DNA of 64,000 nucleotides from Caenibius tardaugens NBRC 16725 (GCF_003860345.1 NZ_CP034179.1:310001-374000); one strand, 5' to 3'. Shown: positions 28,424-40,282, numbered from the stretch's first letter. Made by a program: numbers and translations. The notes: a model not told the origin generated them from the sequence alone.

Positions 28424-30024
28424 GCACGGCCCCCTCCCGCCACGGATGACACTGCGGGGGTGACAGGGGTGACACAGTTCAAGGCCCCCGCTTTCCGCCA
28501 GTCCCCGCCGCTGCGCCAGGTTATCCGCATGCCGGCAGGGCGCGCCTTCCCCGCCTGATCATTCCCCGCATCCTCCTCCGGCGTCTGCGCCAGCGCATCG
28601 ACATAGGCCCACGCCGCCGCACGGTGCGTGTCCCAGCGTTCGCGCGCCTCGGCCTCTGCCACCGCAGCGGCTTCCCCGGTGCAATCCTCCCACGCCGCCT
28701 CGCTCCAGTCATAGTCCGGATCGCCGGTCTGCCGCATGGCCGCCGTCTCCTCGGCATGGCGCACGGCATGGTCGCACCATTCGTCACGCGGGATTGCCAG
28801 ACCGGGCACATGGTCGTGCGGGTACACAGGCAGACCACCTTCCATAAAGGTCGGGCAATGGCGCAGCAGCGCCGGATCGACCGGCTGCCCGCCCAGCCGC
28901 GCCAGCAATTCGTCAAACCGCCCGGCGGCCAGCGCCACAGGGCGATGCGCCGCGCGCGCTTCCAACCGCGCCAGATGGGCCAGCAGCAGGCGATTGTCAT
29001 AGCGCCGCCGCGTGCCGACCAGTTCGCCCTTCCAGAACACCGGCTCTTCCACCCCGTCCAGCGCGCGTTCGGCCACCACCGCATCGACATGATCGGCGGC
29101 CAGCACCAGCGCCGCATCCCACGCCTGCGCCAGCACCGCATCGCGCCGCCGCGCCTTGTAGGCCGTGTGGCGCGAAATGCCCGCCACCGCGCAGGCATGG
29201 CGGACATTGCCCGTTTCGGCCAGCGCCTCGGCAAAGCGCACCCGCTTCGCCGGGGAGAACGCCAGATGCCCGCCTTCGGGCGTGGACGCCGAGGCTGAGG
29301 GAGACAGCGGCACCGGCTGGCGCACGGCATCCCATGCAGGGAGATCAAGCAGGCTGGCAGGCAAGGCGTCCAGCGCGGGCGGAGGGCTCTCCGGTATCGC
29401 CACCACTGCACCGGGCGGCGTGTCCGGCGTGGAAACGGCGATCCCCTCCGGCGTGGCACAGGGCATGGCAGCGGGTGCGATATCCTGTGCGGTCGGGTGT
29501 GCGCTTGGGGACGTGCCTGGGTGCGCGCTTGGCGGCGCACCCGCCCCACGCGCCCGCGCGGCTATCACCCCGCAGAGATCGCGCCGTGCCTGCGCCCGTG
29601 CGTCCACCTGCCCATCGGGCGCGTCCGCATCCTCCCAATCCTCATCGCCCCATGCTTCATCGTCCCCATCCGCATGACCTTCCGCCCATGCGCCCGGATC
29701 ATCGCCCGCGTCATAGAGCGCCGCATCATCCTCCGGGTCGGCATCGTAAGGGTGATCCGCGCGCGCCTCCGCGCCTGCGTTACCGAAATTGCGCCAATCG
29801 GTCACATCGCCGGGCAAGGGCCTGCCATCGCACACCGGGCCAGAGGCCCCGTCATCATCGCCGCTGCGACTGACAAGCCCGGCCAGCACATCCGCCTCCG
29901 CCGCCCGGACAAAGCGCCGCGCGCTATCCAGCCGATAGCCCCGCCCCGCGACAAAGACCAAAGCCCCCACCGCCAGCGCCTCCAACGCAAACGCGCCACC
30001 CGGCGCCACAGACCGATCGAACAT
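28393..30024 (-). CDS. orphan protein with phage-terminase-small-subunit-like HTH region
   Basis: A 543-residue protein with a strong ribosome binding site (GGAGGTGAG) before the ATG at 30024. Residues 1-55 form a hydrophobic/basic segment. About 55-250 is a low-complexity acidic then Ala/Pro-rich linker. About 255-350 resembles terminase small-subunit or homeodomain-like helix-turn-helix proteins (RFAEALAETGNVRHACAVAG, then ISRHTAYKARR). The remainder is Trp/Asp-rich and unassigned. No terminase large subunit, portal or capsid gene is nearby, so this is not a prophage. Its 3' end carries one copy of a dispersed repeat and overlaps rlpA. Function unknown. Confidence 0.7.
   Translation of the reverse strand: MFDRSVAPGGAFALEALAVGALVFVAGRGYRLDSARRFVRAAEADVLAGLVSRSGDDDGASGPVCDGRPLPGDVTDWRNFGNAGAEARADHPYDADPEDDAALYDAGDDPGAWAEGHADGDDEAWGDEDWEDADAPDGQVDARAQARRDLCGVIAARARGAGAPPSAHPGTSPSAHPTAQDIAPAAMPCATPEGIAVSTPDTPPGAVVAIPESPPPALDALPASLLDLPAWDAVRQPVPLSPSASASTPEGGHLAFSPAKRVRFAEALAETGNVRHACAVAGISRHTAYKARRRDAVLAQAWDAALVLAADHVDAVVAERALDGVEEPVFWKGELVGTRRRYDNRLLLAHLARLEARAAHRPVALAAGRFDELLARLGGQPVDPALLRHCPTFMEGGLPVYPHDHVPGLAIPRDEWCDHAVRHAEETAAMRQTGDPDYDWSEAAWEDCTGEAAAVAEAEARERWDTHRAAAWAYVDALAQTPEEDAGNDQAGKARPAGMRITWRSGGDWRKAGALNCVTPVTPAVSSVAGGGRAQRSSRASLT
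28456..28480 (-). repeat. 25-bp dispersed repeat, copy 2
   Basis: The reverse complement of 22869-22893, inside the 3' end of the terminase-like gene, where it encodes the residues NCVTPVTP. Confidence 0.8.
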
Positions 30025-30178
30025 GACTCACCTCCAGAACAAAAAGGGAATCATGATAGGTATGCGGGAATGGGGGCTGTAGGAAAGTAGGGAGTAGCAA
30101 CGCCCGAAATTACAATGTCGGAACGACCATTCACACCCCAACGCAATCCAGTCGTAATGCTACCCGTCGCACATCACC

Positions 30179-30772
30179 TCAAGGTTTGGAAATAACTGGC
30201 GGGGGAGGCACGCCATCAACCCAGTCCATAAATGAGTTAAAAATAGGGTAAAACAAGGTTTTATCCAAACCTGCGAAGTTAAATGCCTTCTTCTCCGCAT
30301 GGAAGACCACGTTACCATCGGTAATATCGATCGCATCCAGAGAGGCGGTGTAATCGTATCCACCCTTCCATTCAAAATAAGGTTTAATTACAAGAAACGT
30401 CCCTTCTGTCGTAGACAAATTACGAAGAGAAAGAATGCTGGACGCATCAGAAACACCGGTCAAATTCTTCTGAATAACGAGTTTTTCCACACCAGCCTTA
30501 TCAAGAACGGTCTCGAATTTCCCTGCATTTTTTATGGATGTATAATAAAACTCGTTAACACTGTTGTTTTCAGTGAACGGCAGGACAACAACCTTGGCGC
30601 CGAACCGCGATTTGTCAAAGGGGCGCTCAATCTTGAGATTTTCGGGAGCAACGCTAGCGCTGGCGTCAAACCGTCCGGCAGTATTGAGCTGCCCAGCTTT
30701 CAACGTAGACGAACAGCCCGAAACAAAGGTTGCACCAAAAACAAGCCCAGCCACAAGTGCAGTCCTGATCAT
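30179..30772 (-). CDS. lipoprotein of unknown function
   Basis: A 197-residue protein starting at the ATG at 30772. It has a lipoprotein signal peptide with lipobox VSGC at about residues 16-19. The mature part is a mixed alpha/beta sequence with strands KVVVLPFTENNSV and GTFLVIKPYFEWKGG. It shows some similarity in style to proteins that bind other envelope components, but I do not recognise the family. The gene is visibly richer in A+T than its neighbours, suggesting transfer. It stands between the terminase-like gene and uvrA on the same strand. Confidence 0.75.
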   Translation of the reverse strand: MIRTALVAGLVFGATFVSGCSSTLKAGQLNTAGRFDASASVAPENLKIERPFDKSRFGAKVVVLPFTENNSVNEFYYTSIKNAGKFETVLDKAGVEKLVIQKNLTGVSDASSILSLRNLSTTEGTFLVIKPYFEWKGGYDYTASLDAIDITDGNVVFHAEKKAFNFAGLDKTLFYPIFNSFMDWVDGVPPPPVISKP

Positions 30773-30868
30773 TTCCCCGAATCCCCCAAGTGCTTTACAA
30801 TAAGAAGCGATACTGCGTTTTTTCCTCGTAGTAAATCTGGACGTCAATGATCAATCAACGCTAGCCCC

Positions 30869-33775
<2,907 letters not shown>

Positions 33776-33845
33776 GAGCGGCGATCTGGGGTCTCTGCGG
33801 TCAGGAGTCCAGAGGCACGTGCATCGCATCTCCGGCGCGGGCAAT

Positions 33846-33860
33846 GTTCCGCAAATGTTC
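33846..33860 (+). promoter_or_regulatory. LexA (SOS) box of uvrA
   Basis: The plus strand reads GTTC-CGCAAAT-GTTC, an exact match to the alphaproteobacterial LexA operator. It lies 71 bases upstream of the uvrA start; uvrA is transcribed on the minus strand, where the box reads GAAC-N7-GAAC. It also lies 98 bases before the divergent exported-protein gene at 33958, so that gene could be affected too. Confidence 0.8.
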
Positions 33861-33957
33861 ACATGCGTCAAGAGCTTGCGCAGCGGCTTCCCCGCTTCAG
33901 GCAATTGCAATGCGCCGCGCAATAAAGCATCCTCCCCGCGAAATTACGGAGAAGAGC

Positions 33958-34359
33958 ATGCGCAACCCCCTGTCCCGCCCCGTTCTGCTGGTCGGCGCCG
34001 CGATTGCCACACTGGGCCTCGCCCCGCTGGCATCGGCGCAGGACGAGAAACTGGCCGATCTGCTGGCCGAATCTCCCAAGGCCGCAACGGCCAAGGCCGA
34101 AGCACCCGATCCCGAAGCGGGGGAGCGCGCGCGGCTCAACAGCGAACAGGCCGCCGCGGCGCAGGCGCAACTGGATGCCAATGCCGCCAGCCAGCAGGCT
34201 TATGACGCCGCCGTGCGCGAACGCGCGGAAATCATCCAGGCACAGGAAGCCGCCGCCGCCAAGGCCGCTGCCGACCATCAGGCCGCCATGGCCCGCTGGG
34301 AAGAAACGGTGAAAGCCTGCAAACGCGGCGACCGCGCCCGCTGCGAAGCCGGACAATAA
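33958..34359 (+). CDS. small exported Ala-rich protein
   Basis: A 133-residue protein. A signal peptide (about 1-27, ending in ASAQ) is followed by a helical Ala/Glu/Gln-rich mature part and a short tail with two cysteines ([13 protein letters not shown]). Function unknown. The ATG at 33958 is preceded by GGAGAAGAG; the longer open frame through the uvrA leader is rejected. It is divergent from uvrA. Confidence 0.75.
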   Translation: MRNPLSRPVLLVGAAIATLGLAPLASAQDEKLADLLAESPKAATAKAEAPDPEAGERARLNSEQAAAAQAQLDANAASQQAYDAAVRERAEIIQAQEAAAAKAAADHQAAMARWEETVKACKRGDRARCEAGQ

Positions 34360-34552
34360 ACACACGCGCCCTTCGCCATATGTGCTGAAGGGCGCCCCCC
34401 TGCCCGCTTTGCCGCCCTGCCCGCGCTGCGCCCTATGCGCGCACGGGCCGTGGCCATCTCCGGCTGAACCCAAAATTTCCATTGTCCTTATAAAGGCTTG
34501 CACCTTTTTCTTACGGCCGACATAGCGCTCTCCCATCCAGAAAAGGGCGCGC

Positions 34553-35212
34553 ATGTTTTTTGCATTTCCATTCCCGTTGGTGCTGGCGCTGTCCCCCGTC
34601 ACGCCTGACCATCAGAGCATCGAACAGATGGATGTCAGCGTCGCTGCAGAAGTGCGCCGCCTTGAGAGCGTGCTGGACCCGGATTCGGCAGACGCGTTAC
34701 GCAGCAATCAGCAAGCATGGGAACGCAGGGTGCAAGCGCTGGACGATCAGCTCGCCATTTTGCGGACCGACAAGACGGACGATTCCGAGGAACTGGCCCG
34801 GATCGGAAGCGAGGTACGGCAACAGCGGCTGAGCTTTCTGGCGGACATCAAAGCTATCCCCGCGCCTGACCTGCGCGGCGGCTGGACCGATGGAACGACA
34901 GACGTTCTTTTCGATACAAACGGCAAAGATCGGGCAAAGCTGGTCACCATAACCGATGATGGCAAAGGAAAGTCCGCAATCTGTGTGGTCAACGGTGCGT
35001 TCAAGGCATCGCCGGACGGGCTGACGATTTCTCCCGATCAACAGGGCGATCAACCCGTTCAACTGCGCCGTTTCGGAATCACGCTCGCTATCGAAGCGGA
35101 GCAGCCATCGGCCAGTGGCATGCCGCCCTATTGCCAGACGGGCGGCGCCCTTTCCGGAAAGTATTTTCGCATAGAGGGGGCTGAAGACCTTCTCCCATGG
35201 CTGCTTCATTGA
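34553..35212 (+). CDS. exported hypothetical protein, LprI-like N-terminal part
   Basis: A 219-residue protein with a short hydrophobic start (residues 1-14, FPFPLVLALSPV) and a helical region (ALRSNQQAWERRVQALDDQL) reminiscent of LprI/DUF1311 lysozyme-inhibitor-type proteins. A beta-rich part with two cysteines (AICVVNG, PYCQTGG) follows. The family assignment is weak. The open frame ends about 80 bases before the preferred start of the next gene (35293), or overlaps it if the ATG at 35197 is used. Codon use is less GC-biased than neighbours. Confidence 0.65.
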   Translation: MFFAFPFPLVLALSPVTPDHQSIEQMDVSVAAEVRRLESVLDPDSADALRSNQQAWERRVQALDDQLAILRTDKTDDSEELARIGSEVRQQRLSFLADIKAIPAPDLRGGWTDGTTDVLFDTNGKDRAKLVTITDDGKGKSAICVVNGAFKASPDGLTISPDQQGDQPVQLRRFGITLAIEAEQPSASGMPPYCQTGGALSGKYFRIEGAEDLLPWLLH

Positions 35213-35292
35213 ACGCGCCAACATCGCAAATCTCACCAGAACGTGCCGTGTTCCCGCATCCGGCACAGCCGCTTGATCAAGGAAGAGTTGAT

Positions 35293-35730
35293 TTGAACAA
35301 GAAATGGAAACGTCTCGTGCTGCAATGCCTCGGCATGGGCATTGGCCTCGGCCTTCTGCCAAACCATGCTGCAGCCCAGCGCGCGGTACCTTTGGAACCG
35401 TCGCTTCTTGAATGGACGTGGTGGGTAACGGATTTTAACGGGAAGACTGCAGGCAGCGAAGCGCCCACGTTCTTGTTGGGCGATGACAACAAAATCGTGA
35501 CCGGAAAAACAGCCTGCGGCACAGACTGGTGGGCGACCGTCACTCTCGATTTCCCGAAAATTGCGATCACCGATGTGCAGGCAACCGCCTATGATTGCCC
35601 CCACGCCAAAGACGTCACGAAATTTCTGACGGTTCTGGAAAGTGCGAACCGTTTCAAAACCAGCCCCGAAGGCCTTGAGATTCTCGGCAGCAACGGGCGC
35701 CGGGTGCTGTTGATGGTCAGCGGAGGATAG
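35293..35730 (+). CDS. exported HslJ/META-like domain protein
   Basis: About 145 residues from a TTG start (35293) with GGAAGAG five bases upstream. This choice gives a clean signal peptide ending in HAAAQ. The mature part resembles the HslJ/META fold: WTWWVTDFNG, PTFLLGDDNKIVTGKTACG and a following T-x-C pattern. An ATG at 35197 would add 32 residues ahead of the signal sequence and overlap the previous gene. HslJ-type proteins are heat- or envelope-stress associated; no specific role is claimed. Confidence 0.62.
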   Translation: MNKKWKRLVLQCLGMGIGLGLLPNHAAAQRAVPLEPSLLEWTWWVTDFNGKTAGSEAPTFLLGDDNKIVTGKTACGTDWWATVTLDFPKIAITDVQATAYDCPHAKDVTKFLTVLESANRFKTSPEGLEILGSNGRRVLLMVSGG

Positions 35731-35895
35731 CGGCGCAGCCTGTCCCTCTTGGCGGGCTTTATACCGATGACAAAGACACAGGGGCTGGCGGACATCGTAC
35801 ACGCCACGGTTTTCCACCAGCCTCCGTCATAGCCGGCAGGAATCCCCGATTTTTCTAGCGAAGCTACCGTTCCGGAATCGCCAACATTGCGGACG

Positions 35896-36990
35896 TTAGC
35901 GCACAGCCATTATCGGCACTGCTCCGCTCATGGAGGCCCGCTGATTTACGCCTGTCATAACGAGGGCGATGCCGGGAACGTCGAAGCTGACCCAGTAGCC
36001 GCCTTTGTTCTGAAACTTCGGGAGAGGCCGGAACTCAGGAGATTGCGGTCCCGTGAACCGATAGAGACCGTCAATCCCAATCGCCCAAAGCGCGTGGTCG
36101 CCATGAGCCAGACCGAAGAACGCAACCGTGCTTGATGGCTCTCCATCATCGAGGGTTCCGCGCGGGGGCTGGGGGTCAAGCGGTTTGAAATAGAGCCGCC
36201 GAACCTCTTTTCCGCAAACTTCAACGATGCGCCCGTGCGCCATCATGTGCACGAGGCCCACAGCAGCGACGACGCAAGATGGCTTCCAAGGGGACAAGGC
36301 AACGCCGTTCACGGGGTCGCACGATGTGTTGAGCGGCCCACCGCAAAGCTCCCCGGACTGGTTGCGCTCAATGGTGGCGACTTGACCATCACTACGGTCA
36401 ATGCGTCTCAGTCCACCGCCCCACTCTCCAATGTTAAAGCCTACCCATACGGCGTCCTTCGCCGCGAGAGCCGTTCCATTGACCAATGGCGGCTGAAGTT
36501 CTTGCTTCAGCCTCAGTGCGTGCACAGTTCCGCCTTGGACTTCGAGCAGGCGACGGTTTGTCACCAGCGTGATGTCTCCGTCGGCGCAATCCATCGCAAC
36601 CAGTGTGTCTCCGTTAGCTGGCAATTTGGCGCGGACGGCCCAACGGTCAGGCGAGTATTGTTGGAGCGTCCACGCGCCCCGGCCATCATCCATAATCGCA
36701 ATCAGACGATTGGTTGATTTGCAGATTTCGATTAGCTTGCCGTTAGAAGCCACCGCGTCTGGCTTGGCATCGTCGGGGTCCAGCGACACAAGGGAACCGT
36801 CGAGATGTAACAGCCAAAGCCGGTCATGTGCGAACACTGCGCGGACGACTGGCTGCATCTCAGCTTGGTCAGCATCCTCGGAAGTAGAAGTGCGGTTGCT
36901 GCATGCTTGAGCCGAAGCAGTAACGACTGCTGCGGCTACAATCGACCGCGCGACAAAGAGAGGACGCTTGGACGAATTGGATCGCTTCAT
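35896..36990 (-). CDS. lipoprotein with propeller-like repeats
   Basis: A 364-residue protein from the ATG at 36990. The N-terminal signal ends with a lipobox-like SAQAC, and a Thr/Ser/Glu linker follows. The rest consists of short strand-rich blocks with recurring W/D/G motifs (AHDRLWLLHLDGSLVSLD, DAVWVGFNIGEWGGGL, HALWAIGIDGLYRF), suggesting a beta-propeller. I do not recognise a specific family. The minus-strand orientation differs from its neighbours on both sides, and base composition is lower in GC than the core genes. Confidence 0.7.
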   Translation of the reverse strand: MKRSNSSKRPLFVARSIVAAAVVTASAQACSNRTSTSEDADQAEMQPVVRAVFAHDRLWLLHLDGSLVSLDPDDAKPDAVASNGKLIEICKSTNRLIAIMDDGRGAWTLQQYSPDRWAVRAKLPANGDTLVAMDCADGDITLVTNRRLLEVQGGTVHALRLKQELQPPLVNGTALAAKDAVWVGFNIGEWGGGLRRIDRSDGQVATIERNQSGELCGGPLNTSCDPVNGVALSPWKPSCVVAAVGLVHMMAHGRIVEVCGKEVRRLYFKPLDPQPPRGTLDDGEPSSTVAFFGLAHGDHALWAIGIDGLYRFTGPQSPEFRPLPKFQNKGGYWVSFDVPGIALVMTGVNQRASMSGAVPIMAVR

Positions 36991-37118
36991 CGTCGAGATG
37001 ATGGACCATTGGCGAGCGAGGTCAATGTCTGCTTTCCAGTTATCCCGGACTGAATTGGACCAGAGGTGACCATTGGATACGGATTGAGCGTCCTGTATCG
37101 GACGGCTTCGCTGTTGAG

Positions 37119-37403
37119 GTGCAAGACGTCGCAGGCACACACACCATCTTTCTGGGCGACGGTGGTTGGCATAGGCATTTTGATGACAGGCGAGAGGCTC
37201 TTGAATTCATCATCTGGTGTTATTCCGGCAAGGCTCGCCTTCGCGAAATTTGGCGGGGAAATATGCTGCAAAAATCGATACTTGAAGGCTGCCATGATGG
37301 ATCATGGAGAGAAATTTCTGTCGTTGGCTATGCCTTCGTCCCTTTCTGGAAGCAAAAATCAGAAGTCGTTTGGGAGAACCCCAATCGTTTGATTTCATGC
37401 TGA
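37119..37403 (+). CDS. hypothetical protein with no clear start (possible 5'-truncated gene)
   Basis: An open frame of protein-like sequence (for example WHRHFDDRREALEFIIWC and REIWRGNMLQKSILEG) runs from about 37002 to TGA at 37401-37403. The first ATG, GTG or TTG in frame is the GTG at 37119, yet the residues before it (WIRIERPVSDGFAVEVQD) look like part of the same protein. Either an unusual start is used or the 5' end was lost in a rearrangement. No family recognised. Confidence 0.45.
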   Translation: MQDVAGTHTIFLGDGGWHRHFDDRREALEFIIWCYSGKARLREIWRGNMLQKSILEGCHDGSWREISVVGYAFVPFWKQKSEVVWENPNRLISC

Positions 37404-37615
37404 TCAGTAACGTCCGCTTCCCCCAACTGTTCTGCCGAAGCGGGCCTTCCCGAGACGCCGAAATTGCGGGCATGCATCCTGGCTTGAAAGACACCTGAAA
37501 CCACCACCCGCGCTTGTCGGGCGCCAAGCTGTCGGCCCGATGCCGCGCGTGAAATTGTTGCCTGATGGCGGCGGGCTTGTCACAAGAGTGTTCGTGTTCG
37601 CCTGATTTGTAGGAA

Positions 37616-38404
37616 ATGACCTCGTTTTATCAATTCGATAGCGCGCATGCCGTTGCGGGAGCCCTGGTCGGCGTGCTGGTCGGATTGACCGGCGTGGGCG
37701 GCGGATCGTTGATGACGCCGCTGCTGGTGCTGCTGTTCGGGGTCAATCCCAAGACAGCCGTGGGCACCGACCTGCTGTTCGCGGCACTGACGAAGGCAAT
37801 CGGCAGCACCGTACACGGCTGGCGCGATACGGTGGACTGGCATGTCTTCCGCCGGCTCGCGACCGGCTCGCTGCCCGCTGCCATCCTGTCGGTACTGGCC
37901 CTACAATGGTTCGGCGAGATCGGGCATCGGACCGAAAATATGATCGTCCTGCTGCTGGGCTGCATGCTGATCGTCACTGCGATCGCCACGCTTTTTCAGC
38001 CCCGGCTGGTGGCGTTTGCGCAGCATCACCGCATTCCCAACGGGCGGCATGCGCTGATGCCGACCATCGCGCTCGGCGCCTTTATCGGGGTCGCCGTGTC
38101 GATCTCATCGGTCGGAGCCGGGGCGATCGGCGTCACCGCGCTGCTGATGCTCTATCCCAGTCTGCCGCTGTCGCGGATCATCGGGACCGATATCGCCCAT
38201 GCGGTCCCGCTGGCCCTGGTGGCGGGTTCCGGCCACTGGTATTATGGCGATGTCGATCCGGTTCTGCTGGTCAGCCTGCTGGCAGGGTCGATCCCCGGTG
38301 TCATCGTCGGCAGCCTTCTGGCAAGCCATGCGCCCGACCGCCTGTTGCGCCCGGCGCTGGCGGCGGTACTTCTCCTTGTCGGGGTAAAGATGCTGCTCAA
38401 CTAG
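37616..38404 (+). CDS. TauE/SafE-family sulfite exporter-type permease
   Basis: A 262-residue integral membrane protein with eight or so predicted helices and the TauE/SafE signature GLTGVGGGSLMTPLL near residue 25, plus its second-half counterpart (FIGVAVSISSVGAGAIGVTA). Members export sulfite, sulfoacetate or related organosulfonates. The substrate here is unknown. AGGAA lies close before the ATG. It stands alone after an accessory region. Confidence 0.9.
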   Translation: MTSFYQFDSAHAVAGALVGVLVGLTGVGGGSLMTPLLVLLFGVNPKTAVGTDLLFAALTKAIGSTVHGWRDTVDWHVFRRLATGSLPAAILSVLALQWFGEIGHRTENMIVLLLGCMLIVTAIATLFQPRLVAFAQHHRIPNGRHALMPTIALGAFIGVAVSISSVGAGAIGVTALLMLYPSLPLSRIIGTDIAHAVPLALVAGSGHWYYGDVDPVLLVSLLAGSIPGVIVGSLLASHAPDRLLRPALAAVLLLVGVKMLLN

Positions 38405-38544
38405 CCGCGTCCCGGGAACCGGTCCCATCCTGCAAAAAGGCCCTGCGCGGCGGCAAAACCCGCACGTCAGCTGGCCGACATTGCGGGCAGGCATCACCCC
38501 ATGTAAAAATCGCACAAGGCAGGTGCTGATGGGAGATCACGAAC

Positions 38545-39054
38545 ATGTCGGCAAGGGATCAGATCGCGCTCATGGCGCGCTATCATCGCTGGGCGACCGA
38601 GCGGCTTTTGTCATCCATCGCCCCCGTGCCCGATGCCGCATACCGGCAACCATGCGGCCTCTTTTTCGGTTCGATCCACGGCACGTTGAACCACCTGCTG
38701 CTGACCGACAACGCGATCTGGTTCCCCCGGTTTGCCGAGGGGCGCTCCCCGACACTCGATCTGGGCGCAGAGATCGAGAGTGATCGGACGGCTCTGGCCT
38801 CGCGCCTGATCGATGCGACCGCACAATGGACCGGCTATGTCGATGGTCTGAGCGATGCGGCGCTGGCGGGCGACCTCCGCTATACGATGACCACCGGGCA
38901 GCCGCGCGTGTTGCCGATGGCGGCGGCGTTGCTGCACCTGTTCAATCACGCCACGCATCATCGGGGGCAGATTACCGCCGCCCTTTCGGCGCAGGGCCAT
39001 TCGTACCAGTCGCTCGATCTGGCATTTCTCCTGTTTTCGGACCAGTCGTCATAG
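38545..39054 (+). CDS. DinB-family metal-dependent protein
   Basis: A 169-residue four-helix-bundle protein. The DinB/YfiT metal-binding histidines appear as His50 (GTLNHLL) and His135/His139 (HLFNHATHHRGQ). Related proteins are mycothiol- or bacillithiol-dependent transferases, but the bacterium is not expected to have those thiols, so the role is open. ATG at 38545 with GGGAGAT upstream. Confidence 0.88.
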   Translation: MSARDQIALMARYHRWATERLLSSIAPVPDAAYRQPCGLFFGSIHGTLNHLLLTDNAIWFPRFAEGRSPTLDLGAEIESDRTALASRLIDATAQWTGYVDGLSDAALAGDLRYTMTTGQPRVLPMAAALLHLFNHATHHRGQITAALSAQGHSYQSLDLAFLLFSDQSS

Positions 39055-39187
39055 GGCGCTGCCGCAAAGTCCACTGGCTCCGACATTCGGGCAAGTGCGA
39101 TTCCAGCCCGCCGTCACGGCATCGGCAAGGCCCCTCGCGCATGAAGCAGGTGTTGCCCATGCGGCGAGATCATGACAGCAACAGGCC

Positions 39188-39538
39188 ATGATCTATCTCG
39201 CGACCAAAGCCATGCTTTCCGGTTTTCTCATCGCCGTCATCTCGGAGGTTGCGAAGCGGTATCCCGGCCTAGGCGGGCTTATCGCGTCACTTCCTCTCGT
39301 TTCAGTGCTCGGCATGATCTGGCTGTGGCGGGATCGACCGGATGCCGCGAATATGGCCGCGCATTCGGAAGCGACATTCTGGTTCGTGTTGCCATCGTTA
39401 CCCATGTTCCTCGTTATGCCGGTCATGCTTCGTCACGGCGTGCCTTTTTGGGCGTCTCTGCTGGCGGGCTGTGCGCTGACAATAGTCCTGTACAGCCTCA
39501 TGCTGTGGGCTGGCCCCAGGCTGGGCTTGCGCCTGTAA
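39188..39538 (+). CDS. DUF3147 membrane protein
   Basis: A 116-residue protein with four predicted membrane helices and the family-typical segments KRYPGLGGLIASLPLVS and MLWAGPRLGL. Function unknown. Confidence 0.82.
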   Translation: MIYLATKAMLSGFLIAVISEVAKRYPGLGGLIASLPLVSVLGMIWLWRDRPDAANMAAHSEATFWFVLPSLPMFLVMPVMLRHGVPFWASLLAGCALTIVLYSLMLWAGPRLGLRL

Positions 39539-39634
39539 ACGCCCCCAAACGCTCCCGCCACATCGCAAGGGCAACGCCGGGATACATCGTATGCCGGGGT
39601 GCAGATCGGTTCCCGCGCTGCTATGGAGCGTGGC

Positions 39635-40282
39635 ATGATCCGCTACGACAGGAACTTTCGCCGATTGGCGCTGTGCCTCGCAGCCCTTGCCGGGTTTGTG
39701 GATGCGATCGGTTTCATAAAATCGGGCGGGCTGTTCGTATCCTTCATGAGCGGCAATTCCACACGGATGGCCATCGGCATCGTGGAGTTTACACGGGCGG
39801 GCCTCGCCGCGGCGGCACTGATCGGCCTGTTCGTCATGGGCGTTTTCCTGAGCGCGCTGGTCGCCGCACGCGTCACGATCCTGCATCGCAAGGTGGCGGT
39901 CATGGCCAGTGTTGCCGGACTGCTGTTTACCGCCGCCATCCTGCAATCCATCGATCAGGATATTGCGGCCATCGGGATGCTGTGCATGGCGATGGGCGCC
40001 ACCAATTCGATCTTTCGCCGCGATGGCGAAGTCAGCATCGGTGTCACTTATATGACCGGCACACTCGTAAAGCTTGGCCACAGGCTGGCCGATGCCGCAC
40101 TCGGGGGCGATCCGACCGCGTGGGCACCGTACCTGTTCCTGTGGCTGGCGCTCGTCAGCGGGGGCATTATGGGCGCGGCGGGCTATTCCTGGTTGCCCAA
40201 CGCGAGCATCTGGATCGCCGCCGCCTTTGCCCTTGCGCTCGTTCCTGTTACCCGGAAGCTGACGCGTGAGGCTGCCGCGTAA
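39635..40282 (+). CDS. DUF1275 (YoaK-like) membrane protein
   Basis: A 215-residue protein with about six membrane helices. The DUF1275 motifs are GFVDAIGFI at about residue 21 and FMSGNSTRMAIG at about residue 38, plus a later GATNSIFRRDG. The family has no assigned function. I chose the ATG at 39635, with GGAG nine bases upstream; a GTG at 39599 or ATG at 39623 would add 12 or 4 residues. Confidence 0.87.
   Translation: MIRYDRNFRRLALCLAALAGFVDAIGFIKSGGLFVSFMSGNSTRMAIGIVEFTRAGLAAAALIGLFVMGVFLSALVAARVTILHRKVAVMASVAGLLFTAAILQSIDQDIAAIGMLCMAMGATNSIFRRDGEVSIGVTYMTGTLVKLGHRLADAALGGDPTAWAPYLFLWLALVSGGIMGAAGYSWLPNASIWIAAAFALALVPVTRKLTREAAA

Noticed and set aside
28393-30024. Interpretation of the terminase-like gene as part of a prophage.
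   Set aside because: No large terminase subunit, portal, capsid, integrase or attachment repeats are found in the surrounding 20 kb.
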